From Skeletonema tropicum (Eukaryota; Bacillariophyta; Thalassiosirophyceae; Thalassiosirales; Thalassiosiraceae), in NCBI GenBank assembly GCA_037178625.1, contig CM074131.1, positions 434,001-498,000 of the forward strand: a DNA stretch of 64,000 nt. Direction: 5' to 3'. The translations under genes and the position numbers were made by a program. The notes under the pieces are model-generated. The model was not told the DNA's origin. It worked only from the letters and a program-made list of their open reading frames with translations, and made no database searches. Shown here in pieces: positions 1 to 10,984 of the stretch (within the stretch, counting starts at the first letter, position 1; every line of letters begins with the position of its first letter).

Positions 1-765
1 TCTTCCTGCACATGAAGGTGCATAAACCAACCTTGGCAATGAAACCAAATGCTATTTTCAAGGCAAAAGAAAATACAATTATCCGTATCCACTTGATCAA
101 CCACAAGGTAAGTACAGATTTGTCTTGAAATGACATAAGTTTGAAATTCTTATCCTTGTCTCATCTCAATGCAATACATTTTCCTCGCCTCCTTTATATT
201 TTCAACAGTAATGAAAACACACGATCTTACGCACCTAGAAGACCTTGACGCTAAGGCCTCTGGCATATTCTTAACTGTCGGCACCAAAGAACGAGGACAT
301 AAACTGGCAGACGATTTGAAAAAGTCGGGGGGGAAAGTTGGCTTGGTGCAAGATTTGGAAACTCTCTCAGAGATCAAAGCAGTCGGCTTTCGTGATCTTT
401 ATGCTGACTTCTTTGACTTGTCTTCACAATATCTGCCAATGCTGCATGATTATTTTACATTGTGGGAAAAACTACGGTGTTGCTGTGGGGTGCAGATGAG
501 CAAGTATTGGCGATACGAACTAAACCCTTCTACTTGGGGTACAAAACTTGATCCTCATCCATTTTGTGGCTCGCTTGACATAGATGTGGTTGAGAAGGCA
601 TTCATGAATACAACAATCTTCAAAATGATTGACAGCCTAGGCCTAGGGCTGCGAGATATTAACCGGCCAGGAACGAGAGATGACGAACTAGATGGGAGTT
701 ACTGTTCACGTTACAACGAAGCAGTGCGCACCAACGGTCTTAAATTCAATAAAAAACTCGGTTAA
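1..765 (+). CDS. 3' part of a spliced gene cut by the window edge, unknown function
   Basis: The last exon runs from 209 to a TAA at 763-765. An exon ending at 107 joins it through a GT-AG intron (donor GTAAGT at 108, acceptor CAACAG at 206-208). Across this junction the frame is phase 1 and open, giving Q-P-Q-V-M-K-T-H. In that frame a TAA lies at 23-25, so the upstream exon must start after it, perhaps at the acceptor-like TTTTCAAG ending at 62. The downstream part is about 185 residues with a C-x-C-C-C-G cluster and no family I recognise. The ATG at 169 lies inside the predicted intron, so I do not use it as a start. The splice call is inference from phase and consensus. Confidence 0.5.
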
Positions 766-1974
<1,209 letters not shown>

Positions 1975-2243
1975 GATGCCTAGCCTAATAGACTTTATTT
2001 CTTAATCTTTCATTTTCACCTTTTCATCCGTGTCAACAACTTCCGACTTACTGAGCAGTGCACGCGATATAAAAAGTATGGCGGTCATTGTTGACTCTCG
2101 ATGTTGACTCAGATCCAAACTTCTTTGTGTTCGTGTGGGAAGCAACCAAGTGGATTCTTGTCTGTAGTATTTAGAAGTGTCTAGTGATGATGGAATTAAG
2201 GGAATAACTAAAAAAGTAAATTATGACGAATTCGTGGATCAGC

Positions 2244-3317
2244 CTAATTCTGTCGAGCAGCTGCTTTCTTGCTATGGAACTGTTGCCAGGCTGCTTCTGC
2301 TTTGTCCCTCTGTGTACTTTTTGTTGCATCAACGGCAGCCTGGTGCACACGAAGAGCAGATGCAAGGTCATCTTTGCTGACTAGTCCATTCGAATAATTC
2401 TGCTTTAGCATCTGCAATGACTCATCATGTCCCATGTTGGCGGCAATGATGAAATGTTTCATTGACTTATCACGCCTTCCGTTTTCCCCCTCATACACCC
2501 CGAGAATGTATCTGGCATTAGGCTGTCCACCTATTGCAGCCTCTTCCAAATGAAGAATTTCCTTTTTCTTGTCCATCTCAACACCTTGCCCTGACCGATA
2601 CATTTGTGATAGATGATAATGTGCTCGCACATCCCCCAATGCGGCTGCCTTTGTCCAATATTCAACTGCACTTCGGAAGTCCCCTTCCATGGCACACATT
2701 AACCCCATCTCGCTTATTGCAACTTGATTATTTGCATCTAACCTCTTCAAAATTGTTCTACGATATTCGTCTTGCAATTCATGTAATTTTGGTAGGGTAT
2801 GCCGGCAATATGGGCATTTGTGTTCAAGTCTTCCTTCCTTCTCACGCATCTTATTGGCAAAATCGCAACCATTGCAGATAAATTTGCAACAGCATGTCAT
2901 CAGTGTCGATTATTTTGTATCAATCGATAGCGGCAAACAACAAATCGGACAGTCACCAAGATAACTACTTTCAGGCTGCTTAAGTAACAGTTCATCACGT
3001 AATTCTGCTGCTCTTTTCTTGCACTCTCGTTTGTGCTGCGGCCTGTGATCCCTCTGGCACGAGACACTGCAGTATCGGACGAGATGGCAGGCGGCACATT
3101 TCTTCAATTGAATGTCATGCGCTGCTGCTGCGGTGCCGCAGGAAGCACAACGCGTCGTCACGTTCCCGGCCTCCTCTTCTACAGCTGCGCTCATTGCCAA
3201 AAACTTGTTGCGACTAGCCAATCCGATCGCGATGGCGGCAATAGTGACAAAAGTTGCAATGATGTACCATCGAGTTTGGTCTGAAATTGAGCCATCGCTC
3301 TCAGCATCAGCATTCAT
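2244..3317 (-). pseudogene. MYND finger / RING-like / Sel1-repeat protein, interrupted by in-frame TAA
   Basis: A single minus-strand frame of 357 codons with one internal stop (TAA, 2912-2910). The first 135 residues hold a hydrophobic segment (about residues 16-40, likely a membrane anchor) and a MYND zinc finger with the expected C-x2-C, C-x2-C-x4-YC, C, H-x3-C ligands. A second zinc-binding module begins as C-P-I-C-C and is cut by the stop. It resumes in the same frame three codons later as T-L-M-T-C-C-C-K-F-I-C-N-G-C and ends in C-P-Y-C. Sel1/TPR-like helical repeats follow, with A-x-G or A-x2-G helix pairs. Such proteins are scaffolds or candidate ubiquitin-linked factors; the substrate is unknown. 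The second half has an internal ATG at 2900, but starting there would lose half of the zinc site. A null allele is most likely; readthrough is possible. Confidence 0.75.
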
Positions 3318-3716
3318 CTTCGGCTCTTCAAAAGGATATTATTGATTGGTACTGGTAACAAATAATCAGTGCGATGAGATGACAACGCCTCCGTGGAGAG
3401 TAGTCAGTGTATGAATGGCCGTGCCTCCGCAATGGGTAAGACGGCAGACCAGAGTAAACATTTCAGAGGAGAGGACGACTTCAGGGAATAGGGATCGAAA
3501 TCCCCAACAGGCTTACTCGAAGGAATTACTACAAATTTTGGCGGAAAGGATCTTCCACAACATGCCAATGCATGCCGATAAGCCAGAGGCCAGAGCAAGC
3601 CCCACACAAGAGCCAACAATCTGCACAAGAGCCAACAATCTGCACACAGCACACAGCAGCACACTACCACTTTTTATTACATAGTGTAAAACCACCCAAA
3701 TAATCGCAGCAGCAAC
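3318..3716. other. Divergent intergenic region, shared promoter candidate
   Basis: The 399-bp gap separates the divergent starts of the MYND/Sel1 gene and the WD40-like gene. The only structure I see is a tandem copy of AGCCAACAATCTGCACA at about 3611-3645. Any promoter role is inferred from orientation alone. Confidence 0.35.
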
Positions 3717-6281
3717 ATGGACTCCCTAGACGACAGTAGCGACATCATCAACCCCGAAAGTGATATTGAAGAGGAAGAAAATTTCAGCGAGGATGATATG
3801 GATGATATGAATGATGACGAGCAGTTGGAAACGGAGGAAGATGAAGACGATGAAGAGGAAGATGGCGTTGATCCTTCAACATTTCTCGTCAATGTTCTCA
3901 AACGTTTCGAGGAACGAGGATCTCCCCTTTCGACAATCATTTTGACCAAGAAACGTGATAATGATAATGAAAATGATGGTGCGGCTGTTCCCTCGTTGCA
4001 AGCACAGTCAATTATCTCGATAATTAAGAACGCACCTTTAGGTGATGGTGTGGAACCTGTTGCTATTCTTGTTGAGACATGCTCATACCTGATTCAAATC
4101 TTACAAGATATTTACCGCATACAACAAAACACAGCAGATGCCACAGGCAATAATAATCAGCTGGTAGCAAATACAGCATGTATGGATGCCCTTTGTGAGG
4201 CATTGACGAGTCGTTTAAATTACTTGCCCATAGCCATGAATGATGTTAAGAGGCATTGCTTTGATGGGTGCAATACTGTCATCAGCCCACCAAACACGTC
4301 CAAGCAATTGCCTAGGCTTCTCGTTCAGGTGGAAGATTATTTCAAACAAATACATCCTTTGTCGGAAATTGCGCGATCCCTCGTCAAAGACACATATTGT
4401 GATGGCCTTCCCAGTGTCGATGAATTACGTGATCGTGCTCAGTCCAAATTAACTACTCTGTCCGAAGTTCTAGATCATGTCATGATGCCAATGACAGGGG
4501 AGTACTCTTTCGAGGACTGTTATGATGGAGTCTTCTTTTCTAACCCAAGCAAGCAGGATTATACTGCTGAAGAGTTGATTAGAGACTATGCTGCCGCTAT
4601 TGATAGTGGCGAGAGTAGGGCCACAATGAAAATTTGTGCATTTGCCGGTGTCGTCAAGGGTTTGGAAGAACACAAACGCTATCACACAGAGAATGAGATA
4701 GAGGAGTGTGTGGGCGAAGAATGTGATGGACATTGTGAATATGAAGAAGCGGAACCAGAGATTGTACACGGCTGGTACAGCAGTTGGACTGAAGAGAGTG
4801 ATAAGCCGAAGAAAAATTCATTCTGTTATGGGATCAAATTGGGATGTATACTAGAGCATGCAAATGAATATGCAAAGGCAACTTCATCATCACCCCCCAA
4901 AGGAACATCTTTGTCGTCACCGCGGGCACGTTTTCATCAAGATATGTCAGAGGTTGAAATATCTTTAGGAGGAGACACCGCTGCTGCTGTGGGTGTTGCT
5001 ACTGCTGAAGACTTTGTAACTTGTCGAGCAAGACATGGCTATGTAGAAAGCGAGGCCTTTCAGGGTGACGACCACACAATGTACTCAACGATGCAATGGA
5101 AACACGATGGAAAGATCGGCTTTTCTCATGTGGGTGGTGGATGGAAGAATCGTGAGTTCAGGGGTCATATCTATTCTTTTGATGATAGGCGAAACACTTT
5201 TGAGTCACATGAAATGTGTCATGAATTCTGGAGTACGCCTGATGGTATTCTCGCAGATGGGGTCAATGAAACTGTATGGATAGATGGAGATGGTGACCGT
5301 CGCATCAAAGGATTTGGAATAGAAAACGGACAGCCGCGTACCAAATACATCTTTAATGTGTTGAATGACAATCTTGCAATGTTATCAGTGTTAGCAACAG
5401 GAGTACAAATTAAACGTAGGAAGACGAATGACATAGGAGATCAGAACATGATTGCATTTGGATCAAGTCGTCTTGGGTATCTAAATAAAGATGGCATTCT
5501 TCAAGAATGGAAGCTCAACGAAATGAACCAACATGACGGTACGCGCAGGATGGTGCGGATGGAATATTTGGACGAAGATCTTCAAGCATTCGACGAAGAA
5601 GATATTCTGAATCTGAGCGAAACAACTTGGATGGACGAAATGGGCGCTGCCGAAGCCACACGTGGCAAGAAACCGGATTCAATTCGGGTTACAGATGTTG
5701 TTACTCCTTATTCCATTGGATACTTACCCAATGAACAATTTGCCTTTGTCAGCAATGGCCGAAGCGAAATCACTATGTATGACTATGACCTACGCGAGAC
5801 GTCGCGGCTGGTTGGATTCGGGACCGACAAAGTAGATGTGGTACAACGCCCAACGTTTGAGATGGCTGGAGACCCATCCATTTTTGTAGCTAGTGACTCC
5901 GCATGTGCAAAGATATTTGATCTGAGGAGTGGTAAGGCAGAGATGACAATCCATCAACGCTGTGTCAACTCCGTACCAGTGTATCTCAATAATTCAAAGT
6001 TTGTCTGCAACAGATTGAGTGAGGGGAAAGGCGCAATGATGTGGGATCTTCGATTACAACGACCAATGTACTCATTGCCCATATCCGGTAATACTGACTT
6101 AGCCTGGATTCCTTCAGGGGTCCTCTTGGCTGATAGTGGCGAGTTCTACAAGTATGGAGAGAATCCATCAGGCGAAGGGGAAGATCGCGATTGGGAGATC
6201 AGGAGCGCCGAGAGAGCATGGTCAGAACTTGAGAGCAAGCGAAGTAGTGATAGGGGCGTTTCTGATTGCAGCATTATGTAA
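3717..6281 (+). CDS. Acidic WD40-like protein with C-terminal CaaX motif
   Basis: 854 residues in one exon. The first 50 residues are strongly acidic (runs of D and E). The middle is mixed and helical with no family I can name. Residues from about 655 to 830 look like beta-propeller blades, for example K-I-F-D-L-R and M-W-D-L-R strand ends typical of WD40 repeats. The protein ends D-C-S-I-M. C-S-I-M fits the CaaX consensus with Met at the X position, which in known systems favours farnesylation, so membrane attachment of a WD-type scaffold is a reasonable inference. Start: the first ATG of the frame, which follows a long stretch without in-frame coding. No introns are needed. The specific function is unknown. 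Confidence 0.8.
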   Translation: MDSLDDSSDIINPESDIEEEENFSEDDMDDMNDDEQLETEEDEDDEEEDGVDPSTFLVNVLKRFEERGSPLSTIILTKKRDNDNENDGAAVPSLQAQSIISIIKNAPLGDGVEPVAILVETCSYLIQILQDIYRIQQNTADATGNNNQLVANTACMDALCEALTSRLNYLPIAMNDVKRHCFDGCNTVISPPNTSKQLPRLLVQVEDYFKQIHPLSEIARSLVKDTYCDGLPSVDELRDRAQSKLTTLSEVLDHVMMPMTGEYSFEDCYDGVFFSNPSKQDYTAEELIRDYAAAIDSGESRATMKICAFAGVVKGLEEHKRYHTENEIEECVGEECDGHCEYEEAEPEIVHGWYSSWTEESDKPKKNSFCYGIKLGCILEHANEYAKATSSSPPKGTSLSSPRARFHQDMSEVEISLGGDTAAAVGVATAEDFVTCRARHGYVESEAFQGDDHTMYSTMQWKHDGKIGFSHVGGGWKNREFRGHIYSFDDRRNTFESHEMCHEFWSTPDGILADGVNETVWIDGDGDRRIKGFGIENGQPRTKYIFNVLNDNLAMLSVLATGVQIKRRKTNDIGDQNMIAFGSSRLGYLNKDGILQEWKLNEMNQHDGTRRMVRMEYLDEDLQAFDEEDILNLSETTWMDEMGAAEATRGKKPDSIRVTDVVTPYSIGYLPNEQFAFVSNGRSEITMYDYDLRETSRLVGFGTDKVDVVQRPTFEMAGDPSIFVASDSACAKIFDLRSGKAEMTIHQRCVNSVPVYLNNSKFVCNRLSEGKGAMMWDLRLQRPMYSLPISGNTDLAWIPSGVLLADSGEFYKYGENPSGEGEDRDWEIRSAERAWSELESKRSSDRGVSDCSIM

Positions 6282-7172
6282 TATCTTCATTGAAATGCTA
6301 TCACCTACCAATCTTCACCAACATATAAATAATACCTACATCCCCCATTCAAAAACCGTAACACGATGAATTACAAAGACAGGACATTCAATGTCATACT
6401 AGACCCACTAGCCATGACATGTGATGTATGTACAACACCTGCACGGGTCACTGTGGCATCAAAACTTCCAGCATTTGCTTGGCTTGCCTGGACAACACAG
6501 AGATGTGCCTCGAGAGCAGCCGTGATCCTTAGATAATGTGTGCTGACAAAGCCTTCTGTTGATGAGGAAAGGTCTTCACCTAATAATCTGTAAGTAAGAA
6601 TCTGGGCTAGGTCTAGAGAAGTTTAAACTTATTCTATTACCGTCACCGACACAACGATTCGATCAAAATTCGCAGGGTCAGGGGGCAGAACCCTGACTTC
6701 ATATTGCCGCAGATGCAGCGAAATGCATCAAATAAAAGCAGTCCCTGGATCTAGGTAGAGAATAGACAAATACATGAAAAGCAGCAAGATCAGGACTCTT
6801 CTTGGTAGCAGTCTGAAATTGATTCATAATGAAGGAGGTCAAAGAGGAAAGAGTCGACCTAGACCTAGACAGAGATGTGGAAAGACATCTTTTGGGCATG
6901 ACGAGACAAGCAGTATGCTGCCACATAAGCCTAAGCAGCCTGCTCCAGAAGATCTCTTGTTTATCTGTTGTAGAATGTATTTGATCAAGAGATACGTACA
7001 ACCGATCATTACGTTTGAGTTCACAGCAAGCATGTCGTGTAGAATAATTCACAAGCGCCAATCACAGAGTAAGTCAGTTCTAGATTGCATTGCTATCGTA
7101 ACAAAATTTAGATAGCATTATGAATAATAATAATACATCCATTCAATACACCATTCTCCAACATTGAAGAAT
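6282..7172. other. Intergenic stretch, no supported gene
   Basis: Lies between the ends of two convergent genes. Short frames on both strands (about 110-120 codons at 6699-7115) overlap each other, lack domains and show no coding character, so I leave them out. Confidence 0.4.
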
Positions 7173-8010
7173 CTAACTAGCAACAGGAGATACAGTCGGA
7201 GAGACTGTTGGACTAACTGTTGGCGACACAGTCGGAGATACAGTCGGAGAGATCGTCGGGCTCAATGTTGGAGATACCGTTGGAGAGCCAGTGGATTCTG
7301 AGTTGCTACCATCATTAACCGGAGAGAGAGTTGGCGAAACCGTAGGACTGACTGTTGGCGACACAGTCGGAGATACAGTCGGAGAGATCGTCGGGCTCAA
7401 TGTTGGAGATACCGTTGGAGAGCCAGTGGATTCTGAGTTGCTACCATCATTAACCGGAGAGAGAGTTGGCGAAACCGTAGGACTGACTGTTGGACTCACT
7501 GTCGGAGATAAAGTCGGAGAGATCGTCGGGCTCAATGTTGGAGATACAGTCGGAGATCCCGTGTTACCCAAGCCCAACATGTCGACTCCACCTCGTAGCT
7601 GAGATGAATCTGAGATGGACGATGATTGAAATCCAGGCATCTTGTGGTTGAACCCAATCGATGTTGTAACGAAGGAGACACCCATGATGACAAGTGCAAC
7701 TGCAGCCAAGGGTGCAGCAGCCCTGCGGAGGGTAGATACCCAGCTGCTGCTGCTGCTGCTGCTGCGGCTATTGCGGTTTTCTCCTGCAGATGCGATAGAA
7801 GATGGGAGGAGGGTGGTGTCCTCGGTAGGGATGACGTCGGGGATGTCGTCGTATGTTGCCTGGAGAGAGAGAGGATTAATAAGAAGAAGAACAAAGAAGA
7901 GGGATAATATATACAAATGTAAGCAGAGTGATGATGATATAGGTAAGCAGATGGGCAAGAATAACAATAGGTAGAATTAACGATCTTTCTCTTTGAATAC
8001 TCACAGACAT
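7173..8010 (-). CDS. SPT-repeat single-pass membrane protein, two exons
   Basis: The large exon (7859-7173) encodes A-T-Y-D-D-I-P-D-V-I-P, a serine run, one hydrophobic segment (A-A-A-P-L-A-A-V-A-L-V-I-M-G-V-S-F-V) and then a long S-P-T-x tetrad repeat. Nothing supports a start inside it. Upstream, ATG TCT at 8010-8005 is followed at once by GTGAGT (intron 8004-7860, ending CTCTCTCCAG), giving M-S-A-T-Y-D-D in frame. The first coding exon is therefore 6 nt. The protein looks like a type II membrane protein with an extracellular or lumenal SPT stalk, a common linker in diatom surface and cell-wall proteins. No catalytic domain follows the repeat before the stop, so the protein is either a short stalk or has lost a C-terminal domain. 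The repeat contains a 135-bp (45-residue) internal duplication. Confidence 0.7.
7175..7560 (-). repeat. Coding S-P-T-x tandem repeat with 135-bp higher-order unit
   Basis: Each 12-bp unit encodes S-P-T followed by V, L or I. The spacer encoding V-N-D-G-S-N-S-E-S-T-G recurs exactly 135 bp apart (near 7301 and 7436), showing a recent duplication of a whole block of tetrads. Confidence 0.85.
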
Positions 8011-8595
8011 GATGTTGGTGTTGGTGGTAAGTAAATAATGCAGCAGAAGATATTTATTTATGAGGATCTTCTTTTCACACCCACTTCCCAACGCACGAAA
8101 AGAGAAGCCTCGTCAGTGTTTTCGGCATCTTGACGGGATAGCTGAGTAAAATATCACCAAAAATGTGGAGCAAAGTTGCTTGGGCTCAAGCCAAGCTCTC
8201 ACCAAAAATGTGGAGCAAGCAAAGCATGCTTACTTGGGCTCATCAAGGCTATTGCCCGAGAAACAGAGGTACAATACGACAGTTGCAAAACCTCCACTTT
8301 TCACCTCTTCCCGGAAAAATGAGTGTTGCCCAGTGCCCAGAGTCCAGAGTCAGAGTTCAGAGTTAGTTGACCATGAACATAAGTAGATGAACATGATATG
8401 TAGATGGAGATGCGTGCATAGCAAGTGATGTTAGTGTTAGAGGCTAATTAGGCATTGCAACCCTTCACACGAGCCGCATACTTTCACTTTGGACCGACCG
8501 GACATCAAGCAGTACAACCTGAAGAAGGGCACAAGACGATCAAAGAAGCGCAGCTGTACAATATATTATAATATATCATCAATTTGAAAATAATA
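8011..8595. other. Divergent intergenic region with a short duplication
   Basis: Separates the divergent SPT-repeat and kanadaptin genes. A segment beginning TCACCAAAAATGTGGAGCAA occurs at about 8155 and again at about 8200, with similar following sequence (T-G-G-G-C-T-C-A), so it is an imperfect tandem duplication of roughly 45 bp. No gene is seen. Confidence 0.4.
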
Positions 8596-10719
8596 ATGAC
8601 ATCATCATCATCATGGAAGCCACCATGCTGGTCCCAAATTCCACCATCCACACAGCAATGGCACCTCGACGAACTCAAAAATGGCATCCTCCTCGCCACC
8701 CACTCACTCAACAATCTCCTCCTCTCTTCTAACAACAAGCGCTGCTGCATCACCTTTGGTCGGATCGATGATCCATCCCAAATCGACATCCTTACCGCAC
8801 ACGAGAGCTGCTCCCGCCTCCATGCTCGTATCGCCTTCACTGTGTTGGGCATCCCGTACCTCAAAGATTTGGCATCTGGGAATGGAACATTCGTGAACAA
8901 TCGACAGTTGCCCCCCGAGGCATGTGGCAAGTGGGAGTGTACTACTGATAGTAGTGATAATACGAAGGTGAAGGAGGTGAGGGGTAGTAGGGGCGTGGTG
9001 CTGTATCCCGGTGATGCGATTCGATTTGGTTTTAGTACGAGGATCTTTGTGTTGGAGGGACCTGAGGAGTTTGAGCGGGGAGCAGTGAGGAGGATGAGTG
9101 ACAAGAGGAGGACGGTAGTGAGTGGTGGCGACAATCAAGATGAAGAAGTAGAAGCACATCATCATGATGATGTTGTTGAAACGAAGGAGGAGGAGGTATG
9201 CACGTGGGGCATGATGTCAACTGATGACGATGAGCAGCAGGATGGGGATCAACTGCAGCAACCTTCATCAGCATCAGCATCAGCATCACAAAGCAACAAC
9301 AACAACAACAAGACCAACCTACCATCCATCGAAACATTCTTCTCCTCCACATCATCAACAGCAAAATACACAATCTCCAACACACTCCAACAACTCTACA
9401 ATCAATACCAATCCAAATCGTACAAATTTGATGCCATCACCATCGAATCGAACCGCATCTCTCAAAAGGAAGATAAGATGATGATGGGAGGAGGAGTGGA
9501 ACTTCTTACCGATGGACAACGGAATCAGTTGGCAAAGAATCGTGACAAGTTGATTGCTTTGGAGAGGAGTTTGAGGGAGCTGAAGGAGAAGATTGAAGAG
9601 GGTATGTGTTTAGCTATTTATGGTAAGAAGGCTTTGAATAATAATTATCGACATTCTCACAGTAAGAGGGATGATGGATATGGTCGGGATGATGTCGATG
9701 ATTTCTTTGATCGTACTACTGCCACTACTACTACTTCTTTGTCGAAACGACAGCGTGACAACAATAGCCATGAAGAAGTTGAATCGGAGTCATCTCTAAT
9801 GCAGAAATGGAAAGTGCTGATACAATCTTATTCCCAACAACAAACTGTACTATCATCCAAAACGAATCAATGTAACAAACTTCAACGGCAGATTGACAAT
9901 AGTGCTGCTGGGGATGGTGATGAAGAGGATGTATTCTTCCTGCAGAATGATTTGAATTTAGTCAAGGAGGATGTCAAGAAGGCAACGAGTCGATTGGAGG
10001 GTATTGAAGATGATTTGAAGGATGTAGAACGTTTGTTGAAGATTGTCAATCCAAAGTTACGTTGGGATAGAGAACTGGGGTGGATTGGTACTAATTTGCA
10101 GATTCATGCAGAGAAGACTAACCACAATGAATTGGAGGCTGATAGCGCAGCAGCAACTAATGTCGCAGATGAGCAGGATGAATCAATCATGATGATGCCT
10201 CCACCTCCAAAGACAGCAGGTATATCAACATCGTCTAGTTCGTTTGATATGCCCCCACCTCCAATGATGAAGGCAACAGTGGCAGCAAAACGTCCTCTCT
10301 CATCATTTGATATGATGCCACCTCCACCCAAGGTGACAATGGGTGCAACTGAATCAACATCAAATGCAGCTGAGAAAAAAGTAATAACTGAACATCCAAT
10401 CAATTCAGATAGAGCAACTCCACAAGAGAAAGGGGAGAAGTCTCCTCCTCCTCCTCCTCCGAAGAAGAAACGGCAACTTGGTCCTATCCGTCCCCCTCAA
10501 ACTGCCACTGCAGGAACTCATGGTACCCTTGCAGCGTTACAGCAATTTACGTCTTCACACTCCAACGAAGCATCATTGAGCAAAAAGAAGCAAAAGAAGT
10601 CGAATAATGATAATTCAACATTAATATTTGATCCACGAAAAGATGAGTGGAATGCACCATCAGATCAGGACGGTAGTGGTCGAACGTCACTTCATGAAAA
10701 ATTTAAAGGAAGATATTAG
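8596..10719 (+). CDS. Kanadaptin-type FHA-domain protein (SLC4A1AP-like)
   Basis: 707 residues from the ATG at 8596; a TTG further upstream is not a start. Residues about 25-165 form an FHA domain: F-G-R near the first strand, S-C-S-R-L-H-A-R, and S-G-N-G-T-F-V-N, the phosphothreonine-binding layout. A low-complexity acidic and serine-rich middle with coiled-coil stretches follows (near residues 310-340 and 440-480), then proline-rich P-P-P-P-K blocks. The C-terminus reads W-N-A-P-S-D-Q-D-G-S-G-R-T-S-L-H-E-K-F, closely matching the conserved G-D-G-R-T tail of kanadaptin. Known family members are nuclear and associate with splicing or RNA-processing factors. The FHA fold plus tail makes the call fairly secure; orthology should be tested. 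Confidence 0.82.
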   Translation: MTSSSSWKPPCWSQIPPSTQQWHLDELKNGILLATHSLNNLLLSSNNKRCCITFGRIDDPSQIDILTAHESCSRLHARIAFTVLGIPYLKDLASGNGTFVNNRQLPPEACGKWECTTDSSDNTKVKEVRGSRGVVLYPGDAIRFGFSTRIFVLEGPEEFERGAVRRMSDKRRTVVSGGDNQDEEVEAHHHDDVVETKEEEVCTWGMMSTDDDEQQDGDQLQQPSSASASASQSNNNNNKTNLPSIETFFSSTSSTAKYTISNTLQQLYNQYQSKSYKFDAITIESNRISQKEDKMMMGGGVELLTDGQRNQLAKNRDKLIALERSLRELKEKIEEGMCLAIYGKKALNNNYRHSHSKRDDGYGRDDVDDFFDRTTATTTTSLSKRQRDNNSHEEVESESSLMQKWKVLIQSYSQQQTVLSSKTNQCNKLQRQIDNSAAGDGDEEDVFFLQNDLNLVKEDVKKATSRLEGIEDDLKDVERLLKIVNPKLRWDRELGWIGTNLQIHAEKTNHNELEADSAAATNVADEQDESIMMMPPPPKTAGISTSSSSFDMPPPPMMKATVAAKRPLSSFDMMPPPPKVTMGATESTSNAAEKKVITEHPINSDRATPQEKGEKSPPPPPPKKKRQLGPIRPPQTATAGTHGTLAALQQFTSSHSNEASLSKKKQKKSNNDNSTLIFDPRKDEWNAPSDQDGSGRTSLHEKFKGRY

Positions 10720-10984
10720 ATGGATTTCCATATCACTTAGGAAATTAGGGATTTCCAATCGTACAAAAATTTTGCTTTGCAAGGTAGGGGGCGAATACAT
10801 GTGATGTTGTTCACGATACTTCATCTTTAATAATATTCATACACTTTGTCTTTATAGCTTTATAGTCGTCTTCTTTTTGCTCTTGTATTGTACTCGCTTG
10901 CATTGATAAAAGCACGTCTCTACGTCGATACTATTCTCAATCTTTGCCTTCCTATTATCCCATAATAATTAGTTGATACGCTCT

